Source of the DNA: Schleiferiaceae bacterium
GTDB lineage: Bacteria > Bacteroidota > Bacteroidia > Flavobacteriales > Schleiferiaceae
Reading direction: 5' to 3'
Assembly (NCBI GenBank): GCA_029254375.1
Contig: JAQWXR010000001.1
Location: 1 to 64,000, forward strand
DNA length: 64,000 nt
This document shows, one piece after another, positions 29,140 to 39,827 of this stretch; the first letter of the stretch is position 1; the number at the start of each line of letters is the position of its first letter. The translations under genes were made by a program, and so were the position numbers. Below the pieces are notes generated by a model that had not been told where the DNA came from, searched no databases, and saw nothing but the letters and a program-made list of their open reading frames with translations.

Positions 29140-29999
29140 ACAGGGATTTTAAAATAAGTTAGTACCCGAAGGGTTTGGGTTTTTAATGATGGCTTGGCTC
29201 GAGCGTAGGCGTCGCGGGCAGCAGTCCAACGACCCACTTTATGGTGCGTACGTCCCACTTGGCGCCAGATTTCGGCTTCGGCCTCTTTGCGGTCCGAGAC
29301 TTGGATCCAGCCGCGTGTCACAAATTCATCCAAGCGAGCGAGCACCTTTTCAGCGTGGGCCTCAACGTCCTTGGTCATGCCCACATTGGTTCGGTAGCGT
29401 GTCCAGGGCGTGGTGGACCATTGCTCGGGACGGTGGCCAGCTTGCCAAAGCCGCATCCATAGTTCGATGTCTTCGACCAGGTCGCGGGATTCGCTCCAAC
29501 CTCCCATCTCATCCAAAGTCTGTCGACGTAGCAAGCTACCCGATGGCGCCAACGGCAAGCGTTTGGTCACGAGGTCAGCCGCCTGAAGAATCCGGTCGGT
29601 TTGGCGCAGCCGTTTATGCTTTCCATCCCATTCTGTATACGGATGCCAAAGCCAAGTAGGTTGGGGGGCTAGCTGCTTTAAGGCTGGGGTTAGGGCGCTG
29701 TGCCAACCATCTTCCAGGACATCATCGGCATCCAAGAAGAGGATCCACTCTGACGTGGCTGCACGCCAACCCGTGTTGCGGGTGGCCCCAAGCCCCTGGT
29801 TGACCGCATGCATCAGCACGGTTCGGTTGGAAGCGTCCTCCGCTTGCCAAGCTTGCAACAAGGCCGCGGTGCCATCGGTCGAGGCGTCGTCTACGGCAAT
29901 AGCCTGTACCCCCGCAGGCAGGCAGGCCAATGTTTCGGGTAAATAAGCCGCTGCCTCGTAACAGGGAACGATTACCGTGAAATCTGCCGCAGAACTCAT
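29136..29999 (-). CDS. Glycosyltransferase family 2
   Basis: FTVIVPCYEAAAYLPETLACL, AVDDASTDGTAALL, NQGLGATRNTGWRAATSEWILFLDADD. Confidence 0.9.
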   Translation of the reverse strand: MSSAADFTVIVPCYEAAAYLPETLACLPAGVQAIAVDDASTDGTAALLQAWQAEDASNRTVLMHAVNQGLGATRNTGWRAATSEWILFLDADDVLEDGWHSALTPALKQLAPQPTWLWHPYTEWDGKHKRLRQTDRILQAADLVTKRLPLAPSGSLLRRQTLDEMGGWSESRDLVEDIELWMRLWQAGHRPEQWSTTPWTRYRTNVGMTKDVEAHAEKVLARLDEFVTRGWIQVSDRKEAEAEIWRQVGRTHHKVGRWTAARDAYARAKPSLKTQTLRVLTYFKIPV

Positions 30000-31054
30000 G
30001 TCGCGCGAGGCATAAAGTGACGGGGAAAAAAGCGATGCAACACACGGCGCAGGGGTTCTTTGACCCTCAAGGCTTCTAGGATGAGAACGGCCAAACGCAC
30101 CAAGCCTTCGAAGGGTATGTGTAGTAAGACCAATGGGTGTAGGACTAAAAATCGCTTGAAAAGTGCGCCATTCACGGCAATGTTTTCCTTAAGTCCAGCG
30201 CCCCGCCACGTTTGGCGATACAACGAGTGGGTCCACCATGCGGCTACATTGCGGTAGGCCTTACGGATGATCCAGGTCTCGGGGGAATGCGCGGAACGGA
30301 TGTAGTCTACGATGGCCAGGAGCTCGCGGTACACCTTGCCATTGGCATTGGCGCGTTGACGCTGTGTGACGGCATGCAATCGAAAGTAGTTGAGGATTTC
30401 CGGCGTGTAGACAATATCCCCATCTTCGAGCATTCGGATATAGAACATCCAGTCACCGTTCAATTTGGCGGTGGGATCCGCGCCTCCAATCGCATGAAAT
30501 CGATCGGCCCGCAGCAAAGCCCCGGAGGCATTGGGTACGACATTGTGCAGGATCATAAAATTTTCAATTTCATGTAGCCCCTGGTTGACGTAGGACTTTG
30601 ACCAGCGATCGCCCCCAAAAATATACTGGTAATGCACGTCAAAGCTATGCAAATGCTCACTTTGCTCATTAATGAGCATAGACTGGCCATAGGCAATGAC
30701 GGCGCGGGGATGGGCGTCCAAAAGTCCCACCAACTTCTCCAGCAAATTAAGGTCGGCCACGTCGTCACTCTCAGCAATCCATAGGTAGTCACCTTGTGCT
30801 AAAGCCGCTCCCTTGTTCCATTGGGCGAATGTGCTTCCGCTATTTTGCACGTTCGGGGTAAAGCGGAAGCGGGCGTCCTTGGCTTCCCAGGCTTGTAAAA
30901 TATCAATCGATTGGTCTGTGGAGGCATCATCCAAGAGGAGCACTTCAAAATCTCTAAAGCTCTGCCCGGCAATGCTTTGCAAACGCTCTTCCAAATAAGG
31001 CGCATGCATGTAGTTAGGGACGATGACGCTCACGCGCGGCCGGGGCTCCTTCAT
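29996..31054 (-). CDS. Glycosyltransferase family 2
   Basis: VSVIVPNYMHAPYLEERLQSIAGQSFRDFEVLLLDDASTDQSIDIL, DYLWIAESDD. Confidence 0.9.
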   Translation of the reverse strand: MKEPRPRVSVIVPNYMHAPYLEERLQSIAGQSFRDFEVLLLDDASTDQSIDILQAWEAKDARFRFTPNVQNSGSTFAQWNKGAALAQGDYLWIAESDDVADLNLLEKLVGLLDAHPRAVIAYGQSMLINEQSEHLHSFDVHYQYIFGGDRWSKSYVNQGLHEIENFMILHNVVPNASGALLRADRFHAIGGADPTAKLNGDWMFYIRMLEDGDIVYTPEILNYFRLHAVTQRQRANANGKVYRELLAIVDYIRSAHSPETWIIRKAYRNVAAWWTHSLYRQTWRGAGLKENIAVNGALFKRFLVLHPLVLLHIPFEGLVRLAVLILEALRVKEPLRRVLHRFFPRHFMPRAT

Positions 31055-31083
31055 ACCCCGAATTTACACTACCTTCCGGCCCC

Positions 31084-31986
31084 ATGCGTGCAGTTATCTA
31101 TGGATTGCCCAAAAGTGGCACGACCTACCTCTTTTCGCTCCTGGCTGAAGCTATGGGCAAAGAGGGTTCGCTGCTTGAATGTTTTGAACCCAAAGCCATG
31201 GATAGCGATGGGACTTTACGCCGCGGTGACGGCATGGCTTGGCCGCAGGCGGCACACCAACTTGCCAAAATTCTCTACGCCGACTCCAATCAAAAGTCCG
31301 GCTGGAATGGCCCTGAGGCGCAGGCCGCATTTACAGATTTCGATAAAAAGATTTTTTTAGTCCGAGACCCGCGCGACCGCTGGATTTCGGGTTTTTTCTA
31401 CCGTTGGTTTCACCTGCACAATCCAGATCCCGAGGCTTTTTATCGCGCATCGCGCCTCACAGAGCACAAAGAAAAACATCCGAGTGAGGTCCCCTTTCAT
31501 CAACTGCATAGTAGCGACCCCGAAGTCCTCCAAATGTGGGCGAATGGGTACAAGCAGGGCTTGGACGCACTTTCGGATTTTTTGACCGGTCTCGCCCAAG
31601 AAGGCTGGTTCATCCTCCACTATGAGGACTTGGTCGACAAAAACTGGGCGGCTTTGGAGATCTATTTGGGCTTCAAATTGGCGGCGGATCATGGCATTCG
31701 CCCGAGTTTCAAACATGTGAGCCGAACCAACAGCCACAGCAACTGGCGCCGCTGGTTCACCCCGGAGGATGAGGCCTTTTTCAAGCCAGTTTTTGGCCCT
31801 TTCCTACAGGCCCAGGGCTACGATGCCGACGACTGGATGCTCGACAGTATGAGCCAACTCCCAAAAGAGGAAGGTTCGGCCTATATGCATCGCCTTTTTC
31901 ACCATCCGAATGGACCCTATGCGCTCCCCTTACCCTGGAAGGCGCGACTTAAAAAAATCGTAAGAGGTCTACTTGGACGAGCTTAA
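31084..31986 (+). CDS. Sulfotransferase-family protein
   Basis: AVIYGLPKSGTTYLFSLL 5'-PSB-like motif, KKIFLVRDPRDRWISGFF 3'-PB-like motif. Confidence 0.85.
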   Translation: MRAVIYGLPKSGTTYLFSLLAEAMGKEGSLLECFEPKAMDSDGTLRRGDGMAWPQAAHQLAKILYADSNQKSGWNGPEAQAAFTDFDKKIFLVRDPRDRWISGFFYRWFHLHNPDPEAFYRASRLTEHKEKHPSEVPFHQLHSSDPEVLQMWANGYKQGLDALSDFLTGLAQEGWFILHYEDLVDKNWAALEIYLGFKLAADHGIRPSFKHVSRTNSHSNWRRWFTPEDEAFFKPVFGPFLQAQGYDADDWMLDSMSQLPKEEGSAYMHRLFHHPNGPYALPLPWKARLKKIVRGLLGRA

Positions 31987-33149
31987 GGCTCCAAGCGCCA
32001 ATCCTGACGGATGTGCACTCCATTCTTGCCCGACGTGTAGGCGGGTGCTTGAGCGAGATAGCCCCCAGAAGCGACCTGAAAACCCCACACATTTTTGTGC
32101 TCATAGGCCACGACGCCACGCTCCGTCACACGAGCCTGGATACTGTACCAGCCTTCCATGAAGGGTAGTGCGTCAAAATGCACAAAGAGCTCGCCTAAAG
32201 CCGGCAAGACGGCAGGAGTAAAGCCATGCGCCCGCATCGCAAGGGGTGCAATGAACCGTCCGTCCGTGCCATGGACATTCAGACGAATGTCCACATCCTG
32301 CTGATCCCCTTCGCCTTCGTAGGCGATGCGCAGGGTATTCGCCACGCCCGTCTGCGGAGGGCCATCCATCCATTCCATATCGGTCAATCGCAATTTTCCG
32401 CTGCCGGTTGCCACGCCTTGCCCAGATTCAAAGGCCGCTTTGGGGCCATGAGCTTGTTGGAGGTAGTCTGAAATGAGTTCGGCCGAATCCCCATAGCGCA
32501 CATTCTTGCCGCGCTCGAGCCAAAGCGTCTGCGGACAGAGGGATTGTAGTGCGTAGAGATTGTGGGAGACAAAGAGGACGGTGCGGCCCAAATCGCTCAT
32601 TTGAGCCTCCATACTTTGGAGGCATTTGGCTTGAAAACTAGCATCACCCACCGCTAAAACTTCATCGACAACCAAAATGTCCGCATGCAAATGTGCCGCC
32701 ACAGAAAAACCCAAACGGACTTTCATCCCGCTCGAGTAATGCTTGATGGGATGGTCCATGTATTGGTCGTGAAGCCCTGCAAATTCCTGAATTTCCTCCA
32801 TGCGCTGCGTCATTTCGGGACGGCTCATGCCGTGCAATGCACCGCTGAGGTAGACGTTTTCGCGCCCGGACAAATCGGGGTGGAAACCTGTTCCAACTTC
32901 GAGCAGACTAGTCATTTGGCCGCGGTACTGGTAGCCTCCCGCACTTGGATGTGTCAGGCCCGAAAGCAGTTTCAGCAGCGTGGACTTGCCCGCGCCATTT
33001 GGTCCCATGAGGCCCAGCGCCGACCCTGCGGTCACCTCCAAATCAAGCGGCTGTAAGGCCCAGTAGAAGGTCCCTTTGAATTCCCCCCGGCCACGGTAGC
33101 GCTTGGCAAGGCCCTGCGTCTGAAGGGCGAGGTGCGAAGGCAGGCTCAT
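31983..33149 (-). CDS. Polysaccharide ABC transporter ATP-binding protein (Wzt-like, extended C-terminal domain)
   Basis: GLMGPNGAGKSTLLKLLSGL, HYSSGMKVRLGFSVAAHLHADILVVDEVLAVGDASFQAKC; about 150-aa C-terminal beta-rich extension. Confidence 0.9.
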   Translation of the reverse strand: MSLPSHLALQTQGLAKRYRGRGEFKGTFYWALQPLDLEVTAGSALGLMGPNGAGKSTLLKLLSGLTHPSAGGYQYRGQMTSLLEVGTGFHPDLSGRENVYLSGALHGMSRPEMTQRMEEIQEFAGLHDQYMDHPIKHYSSGMKVRLGFSVAAHLHADILVVDEVLAVGDASFQAKCLQSMEAQMSDLGRTVLFVSHNLYALQSLCPQTLWLERGKNVRYGDSAELISDYLQQAHGPKAAFESGQGVATGSGKLRLTDMEWMDGPPQTGVANTLRIAYEGEGDQQDVDIRLNVHGTDGRFIAPLAMRAHGFTPAVLPALGELFVHFDALPFMEGWYSIQARVTERGVVAYEHKNVWGFQVASGGYLAQAPAYTSGKNGVHIRQDWRLEP

Positions 33150-33994
33150 AGGTCGTCTATCAAAGTGCGTTCAACGGCTTTGAGAGCCCAAGTACCCGTC
33201 ACAAAAAGCCCAAAGGCCACAGCAAAGGAAATCATGTGGTGGTCATTCCAATTTCCAATTCCCAACCAGGCGTAGCGCATTCCGTCGGCGACACTGACAA
33301 AGGGATTGAGGTATAGGATCCATGCGTGGTCGCCGAGGGCATGCGCGAATCGTTCGGTCGGGTAGGCAATAGGGGTGAGCAAAAAGAGGCCTTGCACCAA
33401 GAAGGGTAGCAGGGCCAATCCGTCCCGATACCGCACAGAGAGGGCCGCGATCCAATAGGCCAAGCCAAGTGCTGCATAAAGCCCTAAAAAAGCAAAGAGA
33501 AGCACCCAATGCAGGCCCTCGATCCACATCCCGGTAGTATAGCCGCGGTATCCCCAAAACAGCAGGGTGGCCACGCTAAAATCTACCAGGGCGACCCCTG
33601 CTTTGCTCAAAGGAAGGGCAGTACGTGGAAAGAAAATCTTACTGACGATGTGTTGGTTGTGCACCAAGCTGGGAGCGCCTTGGAGCACTATATGCTGCGC
33701 CATGAGCCATGCGGGCAAGGCGGCAAAGGCAAAAAGGGGATAGGCAAGGCCCTGAGGGGCTTCCACCTGCACTATCCAGGAAAAGACGATGAGCACAATG
33801 GCTGCGGCCATTAAAGGTTGCCCAACTGACCAAAACCAGCCCATTCGCGTTTGGGCATAGCGCAATTGTAAATCCCTTCGAGCAAAGGCCCAAGCGACAC
33901 TCCGAGCACGCCGAATCTCTGCGGCACTTCGGCGCCAAAGAGGATCACTGGCGTGAACGGAGGTGTGATCTTTACTCATAGCGTAGGGCTTCAA
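33146..33994 (-). CDS. Polysaccharide ABC transporter permease (Wzm-like)
   Basis: ABC-2 membrane topology, FARRDLQLRYAQTRMGWFWSVGQPLM; coupled to Wzt-like gene; start may be 33979. Confidence 0.87.
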   Translation of the reverse strand: MKPYAMSKDHTSVHASDPLWRRSAAEIRRARSVAWAFARRDLQLRYAQTRMGWFWSVGQPLMAAAIVLIVFSWIVQVEAPQGLAYPLFAFAALPAWLMAQHIVLQGAPSLVHNQHIVSKIFFPRTALPLSKAGVALVDFSVATLLFWGYRGYTTGMWIEGLHWVLLFAFLGLYAALGLAYWIAALSVRYRDGLALLPFLVQGLFLLTPIAYPTERFAHALGDHAWILYLNPFVSVADGMRYAWLGIGNWNDHHMISFAVAFGLFVTGTWALKAVERTLIDDL

Positions 33995-35225
33995 TCGGAT
34001 CTAATTTGGAGGCTTGACGGGCTGGATACCAGCCAGAAATAATGCCAACCAACACCGATACGACCAAAGCTAAGATCATCCATTGAATCGGAAAAACCGC
34101 CGGAGAATCCATCAGAAAAGCCATTCCGTTTCCAACTGCTAGGCCGAGTGCGGTTCCAAGAATCCCACCAATGACGCTTACTAAGATCGCTTCAGCGAGA
34201 AACTGCAGAACAATAACGCGCTGATTAGCCCCAAGCGCCTTGCGTGTGCCAATCTCTCTAGTGCGCTCGGTCACGGACACGAGCATGATATTCATAAGGG
34301 CGACAGAAGCCCCAAGCAAAGTGATAAAACCAATTAATAAGGCTCCCATGCTAACGGAGCTCAGTGATTCAATGAGCATCGCAGATAAACTGTCACTTCG
34401 TCGGATGTTGAAATCGTTTTCTTCCCCTGGGCGCAATTTTCGGATTGCCCGCATCCGAGCCACGGCTTCTTCAATGGTCGCATCGAGCGCCAAGGCATTT
34501 GGGGCCATTGCGCTGGTGACATACGAGGACTGAGGAGAACCAAAAGCTTGGTGTCCCGTCATAAGCGGAACATAAACCATGTTATCACTCGCCATAAATC
34601 CACTATTCCCTTTGGCTGCAGTCAAGCCAATAATTGTGAAGGGTTTTCCATTGATTCGAATGCGCTCGCCAAGAGGGGAAATAGTTTCGAATAGTGCACG
34701 GGCCACATCAGGAGTTATGACTGCTACCGGGCGAGATTCTGCCTGTTCAATCGGGCTGAAGTAGCGCCCTTCTGAAATCGTAATCGCGTCGACCGTGGCG
34801 TTGTTGTCATCCGAAGCAACGATTCCAACATTGGGATTGGTCTTTTTTTCCTTGTACTGAACAATGGAGGTTCCGCTCATGTAGTCGCTTACACTAGCCA
34901 TAATACCACGCTCTTGTAGACTAGATTTGAGTTTGAGGGCTGATCGCAGTGGAATCTGGGGTTGCTGCTTTTGTTTGATCCCTCGACGCCCAATTTGAAT
35001 GTCCATTCCTCCTTGTTGAATGGTGAAGGTATTGGCTCCCATGGAAGTGAATTGACCCGAAATACTACTTTCCATGACACTCGTAGCCGTCAGCATACCG
35101 ACTAAAGCAGTGATTCCAATCGCGATAATAAGCGCAGTCAATATAGCGCGAAGTAGCTGAGCCCTAAGGGCTTGTATAGCCATTGTGACGGCTTCTAAGA
35201 GGATTGGTAGACGGATTTTGCTCAT
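33972..35225 (-). CDS. MacB-like ABC transporter permease (FtsX domain)
   Basis: ALRAQLLRAILTALIIAIGITALVGMLTA, ERTREIGTRKALGANQRVIVLQFLAEAI, SGWYPARQASKLDPIEALRYE. Confidence 0.9.
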   Translation of the reverse strand: MSKIRLPILLEAVTMAIQALRAQLLRAILTALIIAIGITALVGMLTATSVMESSISGQFTSMGANTFTIQQGGMDIQIGRRGIKQKQQPQIPLRSALKLKSSLQERGIMASVSDYMSGTSIVQYKEKKTNPNVGIVASDDNNATVDAITISEGRYFSPIEQAESRPVAVITPDVARALFETISPLGERIRINGKPFTIIGLTAAKGNSGFMASDNMVYVPLMTGHQAFGSPQSSYVTSAMAPNALALDATIEEAVARMRAIRKLRPGEENDFNIRRSDSLSAMLIESLSSVSMGALLIGFITLLGASVALMNIMLVSVTERTREIGTRKALGANQRVIVLQFLAEAILVSVIGGILGTALGLAVGNGMAFLMDSPAVFPIQWMILALVVSVLVGIISGWYPARQASKLDPIEALRYE

Positions 35226-35262
35226 ATTATGGTAAAGGTAGTGGGTGGATGGCTTGGCTATC

Positions 35263-35270
35263 TAACTTTG
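35263..35270 (+). promoter_or_regulatory. -7-like element TAACTTTG, 7 nt before ATG 35278
   Basis: Exact TAnnTTTG. Confidence 0.5.
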
Positions 35271-35277
35271 CAGTATC

Positions 35278-36102
35278 ATGATGCTGAACAAATTACATGC
35301 CGCGCTGGCCTTCTCACTGGCCTCTTTTGCGGTTCAAGCCCAATACGTATACCTTGATTTTCAGGATACGACCCTAGATGTTAACGGACAATTTGTTGAC
35401 ATTGATCTGAATAATGATACGGCCTATGATTTCCGTTTCACGTTGCTACGTGACACCGGGACCACCTCGACCATGATCGATGCGGCCATTATTTCTCCAT
35501 TTGATTCAGTGACTTCAGGGATTTTTGGTCAGCAACGTGGCTTATTCCATTATGCCGACCGCCTAGAGGTGGGCGATCTGATTGCATCTAGTGCTTCGGC
35601 ATGGCAGGGAATGTCCCCTAGCGACGAATATGGTACAATCGATTACCGTTTTGACAGTGTACATGACCCCTACTCTCAATGGCAAGCTCCGTATACCGAT
35701 GGCTTTTTGGGCGCGCGAATTCAAAAAGATGGGGCCTACATCTATGGCTGGATCCGTTTGGAAATGGCCGCAGATGGAAAGTCCTTTACACTGAAAGATT
35801 GCGCCTATCAAGAGAAAGCGGACAGCAGTATGGAAGCCGGTCACCTGTGGATTGGTCTAGATGATTTAGGCCTTCAGGGGTATGCATGGTTGTCCGTCGG
35901 CGAGCATATTCAGCTTCAGCGACCTGCGCATTCGGACCATGCCTCGGTTCAGGTTTTCTCGAGTCTCGGACAACTTTTATTGGAAGGCCAATGGGTGGAT
36001 GGAGACTGGGCATTCCCAAGTTCTTTGAGCCGCGACCGCGTGGTGATTCTTCACGTCCAAGAAGGGGATAAGCACTGGATCCAGCGCATTCCGCTCCGTT
36101 AG
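35278..36102 (+). CDS. Secreted hypothetical protein with T9SS-like C-terminal region
   Basis: Signal peptide; C-terminal VQVFSSLGQLLLEGQ..LSRDRVVILHVQEGDKHWIQRIPLR resembles T9SS sorting domains. Confidence 0.6.
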   Translation: MMLNKLHAALAFSLASFAVQAQYVYLDFQDTTLDVNGQFVDIDLNNDTAYDFRFTLLRDTGTTSTMIDAAIISPFDSVTSGIFGQQRGLFHYADRLEVGDLIASSASAWQGMSPSDEYGTIDYRFDSVHDPYSQWQAPYTDGFLGARIQKDGAYIYGWIRLEMAADGKSFTLKDCAYQEKADSSMEAGHLWIGLDDLGLQGYAWLSVGEHIQLQRPAHSDHASVQVFSSLGQLLLEGQWVDGDWAFPSSLSRDRVVILHVQEGDKHWIQRIPLR

Positions 36103-36156
36103 TTGGATTGAAATAATTCATCTTTTCCTGCTTTTAGGAAGAAAATCTGCAATGAT

Positions 36157-36172
36157 TTCGGAATAATCCGAA
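36157..36172. promoter_or_regulatory. Inverted repeat TTCGGA-ATAA-TCCGAA upstream of the aconitase gene
   Basis: Perfect 6-bp arms abutting -7-like TATTTTTG (36174-36181). Confidence 0.5.
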
Positions 36173-36198
36173 GTATTTTTGCGTCAAACACTCGATGT

Positions 36199-38463
36199 AT
36201 GGCATTTGATATTGAAATGATTCGTGGCTTTTATGAGCGCTTCCCAGGACGCGTAGCAGCTGCACGAACCGTCGTTGGTCACCCGTTGACCCTCTCTGAA
36301 AAAATCCTTTACGCCCACCTATGGCAGGGGGATGCAACCGAGGCACATCAACGTGGAGCCTCTTATGTGGACTTCGCACCAGACCGTGTTGCGATGCAAG
36401 ATGCCACGGCACAAATGGCGCTTCTTCAGTTCATGCAGGCAGGCCGCAAGCAAGCGGCTGTCCCCTCTACGGTACATTGTGATCACTTGATCCAGGCGCG
36501 CGTGGGCTCATCAGCGGACCTCCAGGAGGCAGTCAACAAGAGCAATGAGGTATTTAACTTTTTAGCCTCTGTTTCTAACAAATACGGCATTGGTTTTTGG
36601 AAGCCAGGAGCGGGAATCATTCATCAGGTGGTGTTGGAGAACTACGCTTTCCCAGGAGGCATGATGATCGGAACGGACTCGCATACCGTGAACGCTGGCG
36701 GCCTTGGCATGGTGGCCATTGGAGTTGGCGGTGCAGACGCAGTGGATGTCATGGCCGGTATGGCGTGGGAGTTGAAATTCCCCAAACTCATAGGAATCAA
36801 ATTGACTGGAGAACTCAACGGATGGGCTTCTGCCAAAGACGTGATTCTTAAAGTGGCTGGAATTCTTACCGTCAAGGGGGGCACTGGCTGTATTGTCGAA
36901 TATTTTGGAGAAGGCGCAAAGTCACTTTCTTGTACCGGAAAAGGCACGATTTGTAATATGGGTGCCGAAATTGGCGCTACGACGTCCACGTTTGCGTATG
37001 ATGCTTCCATGGAGCGCTACTTGCGCGCCACAGACCGCAGCGATGTAGCGGATTTGGCCAATACCGTAGCGGGCGAACTCACCGCAGACGCGGAAGTTTA
37101 TGCCCATCCTGAGAAGTACTTTGATCAAGTTATCGAGATTGACTTGTCTACGCTAGAACCCCATGTCAATGGACCGTTCACGCCTGATTTGGCAACGCCC
37201 ATCTCAAAGTTGGCCGAAGTCGCTAGAGCGAATCAATGGCCTCTAGATATTCAAGTGGGTCTAATTGGTTCGTGTACAAACTCTTCCTATGAAGATCTAA
37301 CACGAGCCGCATCCGTGGCCAAGCAGGCCGCGGCCAAAAACTTAGCAGTGCAGTCTGATTATAGTGTAACACCAGGCTCCGAGCAAGTCCGTTTTACCGC
37401 GGAGCGCGATGGATTACTCGGGGAATTTGAAGCTATTGGAGGAAAGGTCTTCGCGAATGCCTGTGGTCCCTGCATCGGTCAATGGGCCCGTGAAGGGGCT
37501 GACCAAGGCGAGAAGAATACCATTGTCCATTCCTTCAACCGAAACTTCGCGAAGCGTGCCGATGGCAATCCCAACACGCACGCATTCGTGGCTTCCCCTG
37601 AAATTGTGACCGCCTTGGCGATTGCCGGACGGTTGGATTTTAACCCGCTGACGGATCGCTTGATCAATAAGTCAGGCGAAGCGGTCCGCCTGGATCCACC
37701 GGTGGGTGAAGAGCTTCCATCACGCGGATATGCGGTAGAAGATGCGGGCTACCAAGCCCCAGCAGCTGATGGCTCTGGGGTGCTTGTCGCGGTGAATCCG
37801 GAAAGCCAACGTCTCCAGTTGCTGGATTCATTTGCAGCCTGGGATGGCCAGAATATCTCTGGCGCCAAATTGCTCATCAAGGCCCAAGGTAAGTGCACAA
37901 CGGACCACATTTCTATGGCTGGTCCGTGGTTGCGCTACCGTGGCCACTTGGACAACATAGCAAATAACACGCTAACCGGTGCGGTGAATTCGTTCAATGG
38001 CGCAACGAACTCGGTACTCAACCAACTCAATGGAGAGTACGGTGAAGTTCCGGCGGTGCAACGCGCCTACAGAGCTGCAGGGATCCCCACGTTAGTTGTC
38101 GGTGACCAGAATTATGGAGAAGGTTCTTCGCGTGAGCATGCGGCCATGCAGCCTCGGCACTTGGGTGTTCGCGCGGTCTTGGTGAAGAGCTTTGCGCGGA
38201 TTCATGAAACCAACCTTAAGAAGCAAGGGATGTTGGCCTTGACCTTTGTCAATGATGCGGACTACGATTGCATTCAAGAGCAAGATGCCATTGACTTCGT
38301 GGACTTGACGTCGTTTGCACCAGGTAAGCCTTTGACCCTCGTCTTCCATCACCCTGATGGCAGTCAAAACCAAGTCATAGCGAATCACACCTACAATGAA
38401 CAGCAAATTGAGTGGTTCAAGGCGGGCAGCGCGCTCAACTTAATCAAGCAAGGCAAAGCCTAA
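36199..38463 (+). CDS. acn: Aconitate hydratase (mitochondrial type)
   Basis: [94 protein letters not shown]. Confidence 0.96.
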   Translation: MAFDIEMIRGFYERFPGRVAAARTVVGHPLTLSEKILYAHLWQGDATEAHQRGASYVDFAPDRVAMQDATAQMALLQFMQAGRKQAAVPSTVHCDHLIQARVGSSADLQEAVNKSNEVFNFLASVSNKYGIGFWKPGAGIIHQVVLENYAFPGGMMIGTDSHTVNAGGLGMVAIGVGGADAVDVMAGMAWELKFPKLIGIKLTGELNGWASAKDVILKVAGILTVKGGTGCIVEYFGEGAKSLSCTGKGTICNMGAEIGATTSTFAYDASMERYLRATDRSDVADLANTVAGELTADAEVYAHPEKYFDQVIEIDLSTLEPHVNGPFTPDLATPISKLAEVARANQWPLDIQVGLIGSCTNSSYEDLTRAASVAKQAAAKNLAVQSDYSVTPGSEQVRFTAERDGLLGEFEAIGGKVFANACGPCIGQWAREGADQGEKNTIVHSFNRNFAKRADGNPNTHAFVASPEIVTALAIAGRLDFNPLTDRLINKSGEAVRLDPPVGEELPSRGYAVEDAGYQAPAADGSGVLVAVNPESQRLQLLDSFAAWDGQNISGAKLLIKAQGKCTTDHISMAGPWLRYRGHLDNIANNTLTGAVNSFNGATNSVLNQLNGEYGEVPAVQRAYRAAGIPTLVVGDQNYGEGSSREHAAMQPRHLGVRAVLVKSFARIHETNLKKQGMLALTFVNDADYDCIQEQDAIDFVDLTSFAPGKPLTLVFHHPDGSQNQVIANHTYNEQQIEWFKAGSALNLIKQGKA

Positions 38464-38490
38464 GTTGATCGGGCGTTTATAAGTATTTTG

Positions 38491-38521
38491 AGCCGCAGCT
38501 TTTCCAGCTGCGGCTTTTTTA
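38491..38521 (+). terminator. Rho-independent terminator downstream of the aconitase gene
   Basis: AGCCGCAGCT-TTTCC-AGCTGCGGCTTTTTT. Confidence 0.92.
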
Positions 38522-38533
38522 TACCTTCCGACT

Positions 38534-39817
38534 ATGGTGTACTCGAAACGCACTCAGTGGGGCTGGGCTATGTACGATTGGGCAAACTCGTCCTACAGCT
38601 TGGTCATAGGCACAGCTATTTTTCCAATCTACTACACTGCGGTCATGGAAGGCGCCAGCAAAGAGGGATTCTCTTTTTTTGGAGGGAATATTAGTACTAC
38701 GGCGGCCTACACGTTTGCGGTCGCGGCTTCCTTCCTAACGGTGAGTTTGATCACCCCCTATCTCAGTGCATTAGCCGAAATAGGAGGGTCCAAAAAGCAG
38801 TTCATGCGTGGGTTTATCTACGCGGGTTCGGCGGCATGTATGGGGATGTATTTCTTTACGGAAGAAGCCCTTTGGTGGGGCTTACTCTCCCCGTACCTCG
38901 CTTCTTTGTGTTTCAGTGGAAGTTTAGTCTTTTACAACTCATACCTCCCGGAAATAGCCCCGGCGGAGGCCCAGGATGCGCTATCCGCTCGCGGATTTGC
39001 CCTCGGATACCTGGGTTCAAGTATGGTGCTCATTGCGGCGCTCGCATGCATTCAGAACCCTGATTGGTTTAATCAGGAGGGGGTGGGGTGGATTACCCGA
39101 ATGAGCTTTGTAACAGTCGGACTATGGTGGCTTGGCTGGGGGGAATACTCCTTGAGCCGATTGCCCAAGGGACATAAAATGGCCGATCAGGTTCGCGAAA
39201 AAGGCTGGATTCGTAGAGCCTACCAGAGGGTTTTTGCCGTCCTCCAAGAATTTCGAGCCATGCAAGGGGTTGAGCGCTTTCTTCTAGGGTTCTTTTTTGC
39301 CTCGGCAGGAGTACAAACAATAATCCTCATTGCCTCTTTGTTTGGCACTAAGGTTCTTGGTCTAGAAACCTCTGCACTGATCACCACAATCTTGTTGATC
39401 CAGTTCGTAGGTATCCTGGGTTCATGGCTCTTTAGTAAGTTGAGTTCGTGGTGGGGAAATTTACGGGCGTTGATTTTGGCTGGTTTCCTATGGGTGTGTA
39501 TTTGTGCTCTGGCCTATGTGGTAGATACGGAAACGCAATTTTATCTCCTTGGGTCGGCCGTAGGCCTGGTCTTGGGCGGAATTCAATCCCTTGCACGCTC
39601 TACCTTCTCTAAGCTTTTGCCATCAGAAGGGGAGCATGTGACGTTTTTCAGCTTCTTTGATATTGCCGAAAAACTGGCCACAGTGCTGGGTATGGTGGCT
39701 GTTGGATGGATGGAGACGGTGACAGGGGATTTGCGTCTTTCCGCCTTGCTATTGTCGTTCTTCTTCCTTCTCGCCGTGATTTCATGGATGGGGGTTAAAA
39801 CGGCACAGAAGTTGTGA
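38534..39817 (+). CDS. MFS transporter, UMF1/Atg22-like family
   Basis: WAMYDWANSSYSLVIGTAIFPIYYTAV, FYNSYLPEIAPAEAQDALSARGFALGYLGS; 12-TM pattern. Confidence 0.88.
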   Translation: MVYSKRTQWGWAMYDWANSSYSLVIGTAIFPIYYTAVMEGASKEGFSFFGGNISTTAAYTFAVAASFLTVSLITPYLSALAEIGGSKKQFMRGFIYAGSAACMGMYFFTEEALWWGLLSPYLASLCFSGSLVFYNSYLPEIAPAEAQDALSARGFALGYLGSSMVLIAALACIQNPDWFNQEGVGWITRMSFVTVGLWWLGWGEYSLSRLPKGHKMADQVREKGWIRRAYQRVFAVLQEFRAMQGVERFLLGFFFASAGVQTIILIASLFGTKVLGLETSALITTILLIQFVGILGSWLFSKLSSWWGNLRALILAGFLWVCICALAYVVDTETQFYLLGSAVGLVLGGIQSLARSTFSKLLPSEGEHVTFFSFFDIAEKLATVLGMVAVGWMETVTGDLRLSALLLSFFFLLAVISWMGVKTAQKL

Positions 39818-39827
39818 ACTCTTCAGC

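Noticed and set aside
29186-29659. 157-aa plus-strand ORF opposite the GT2 gene
   Set aside because: Arg/Pro-rich translation typical of antisense of a GC-rich gene; the GT2 frame has clear motifs.
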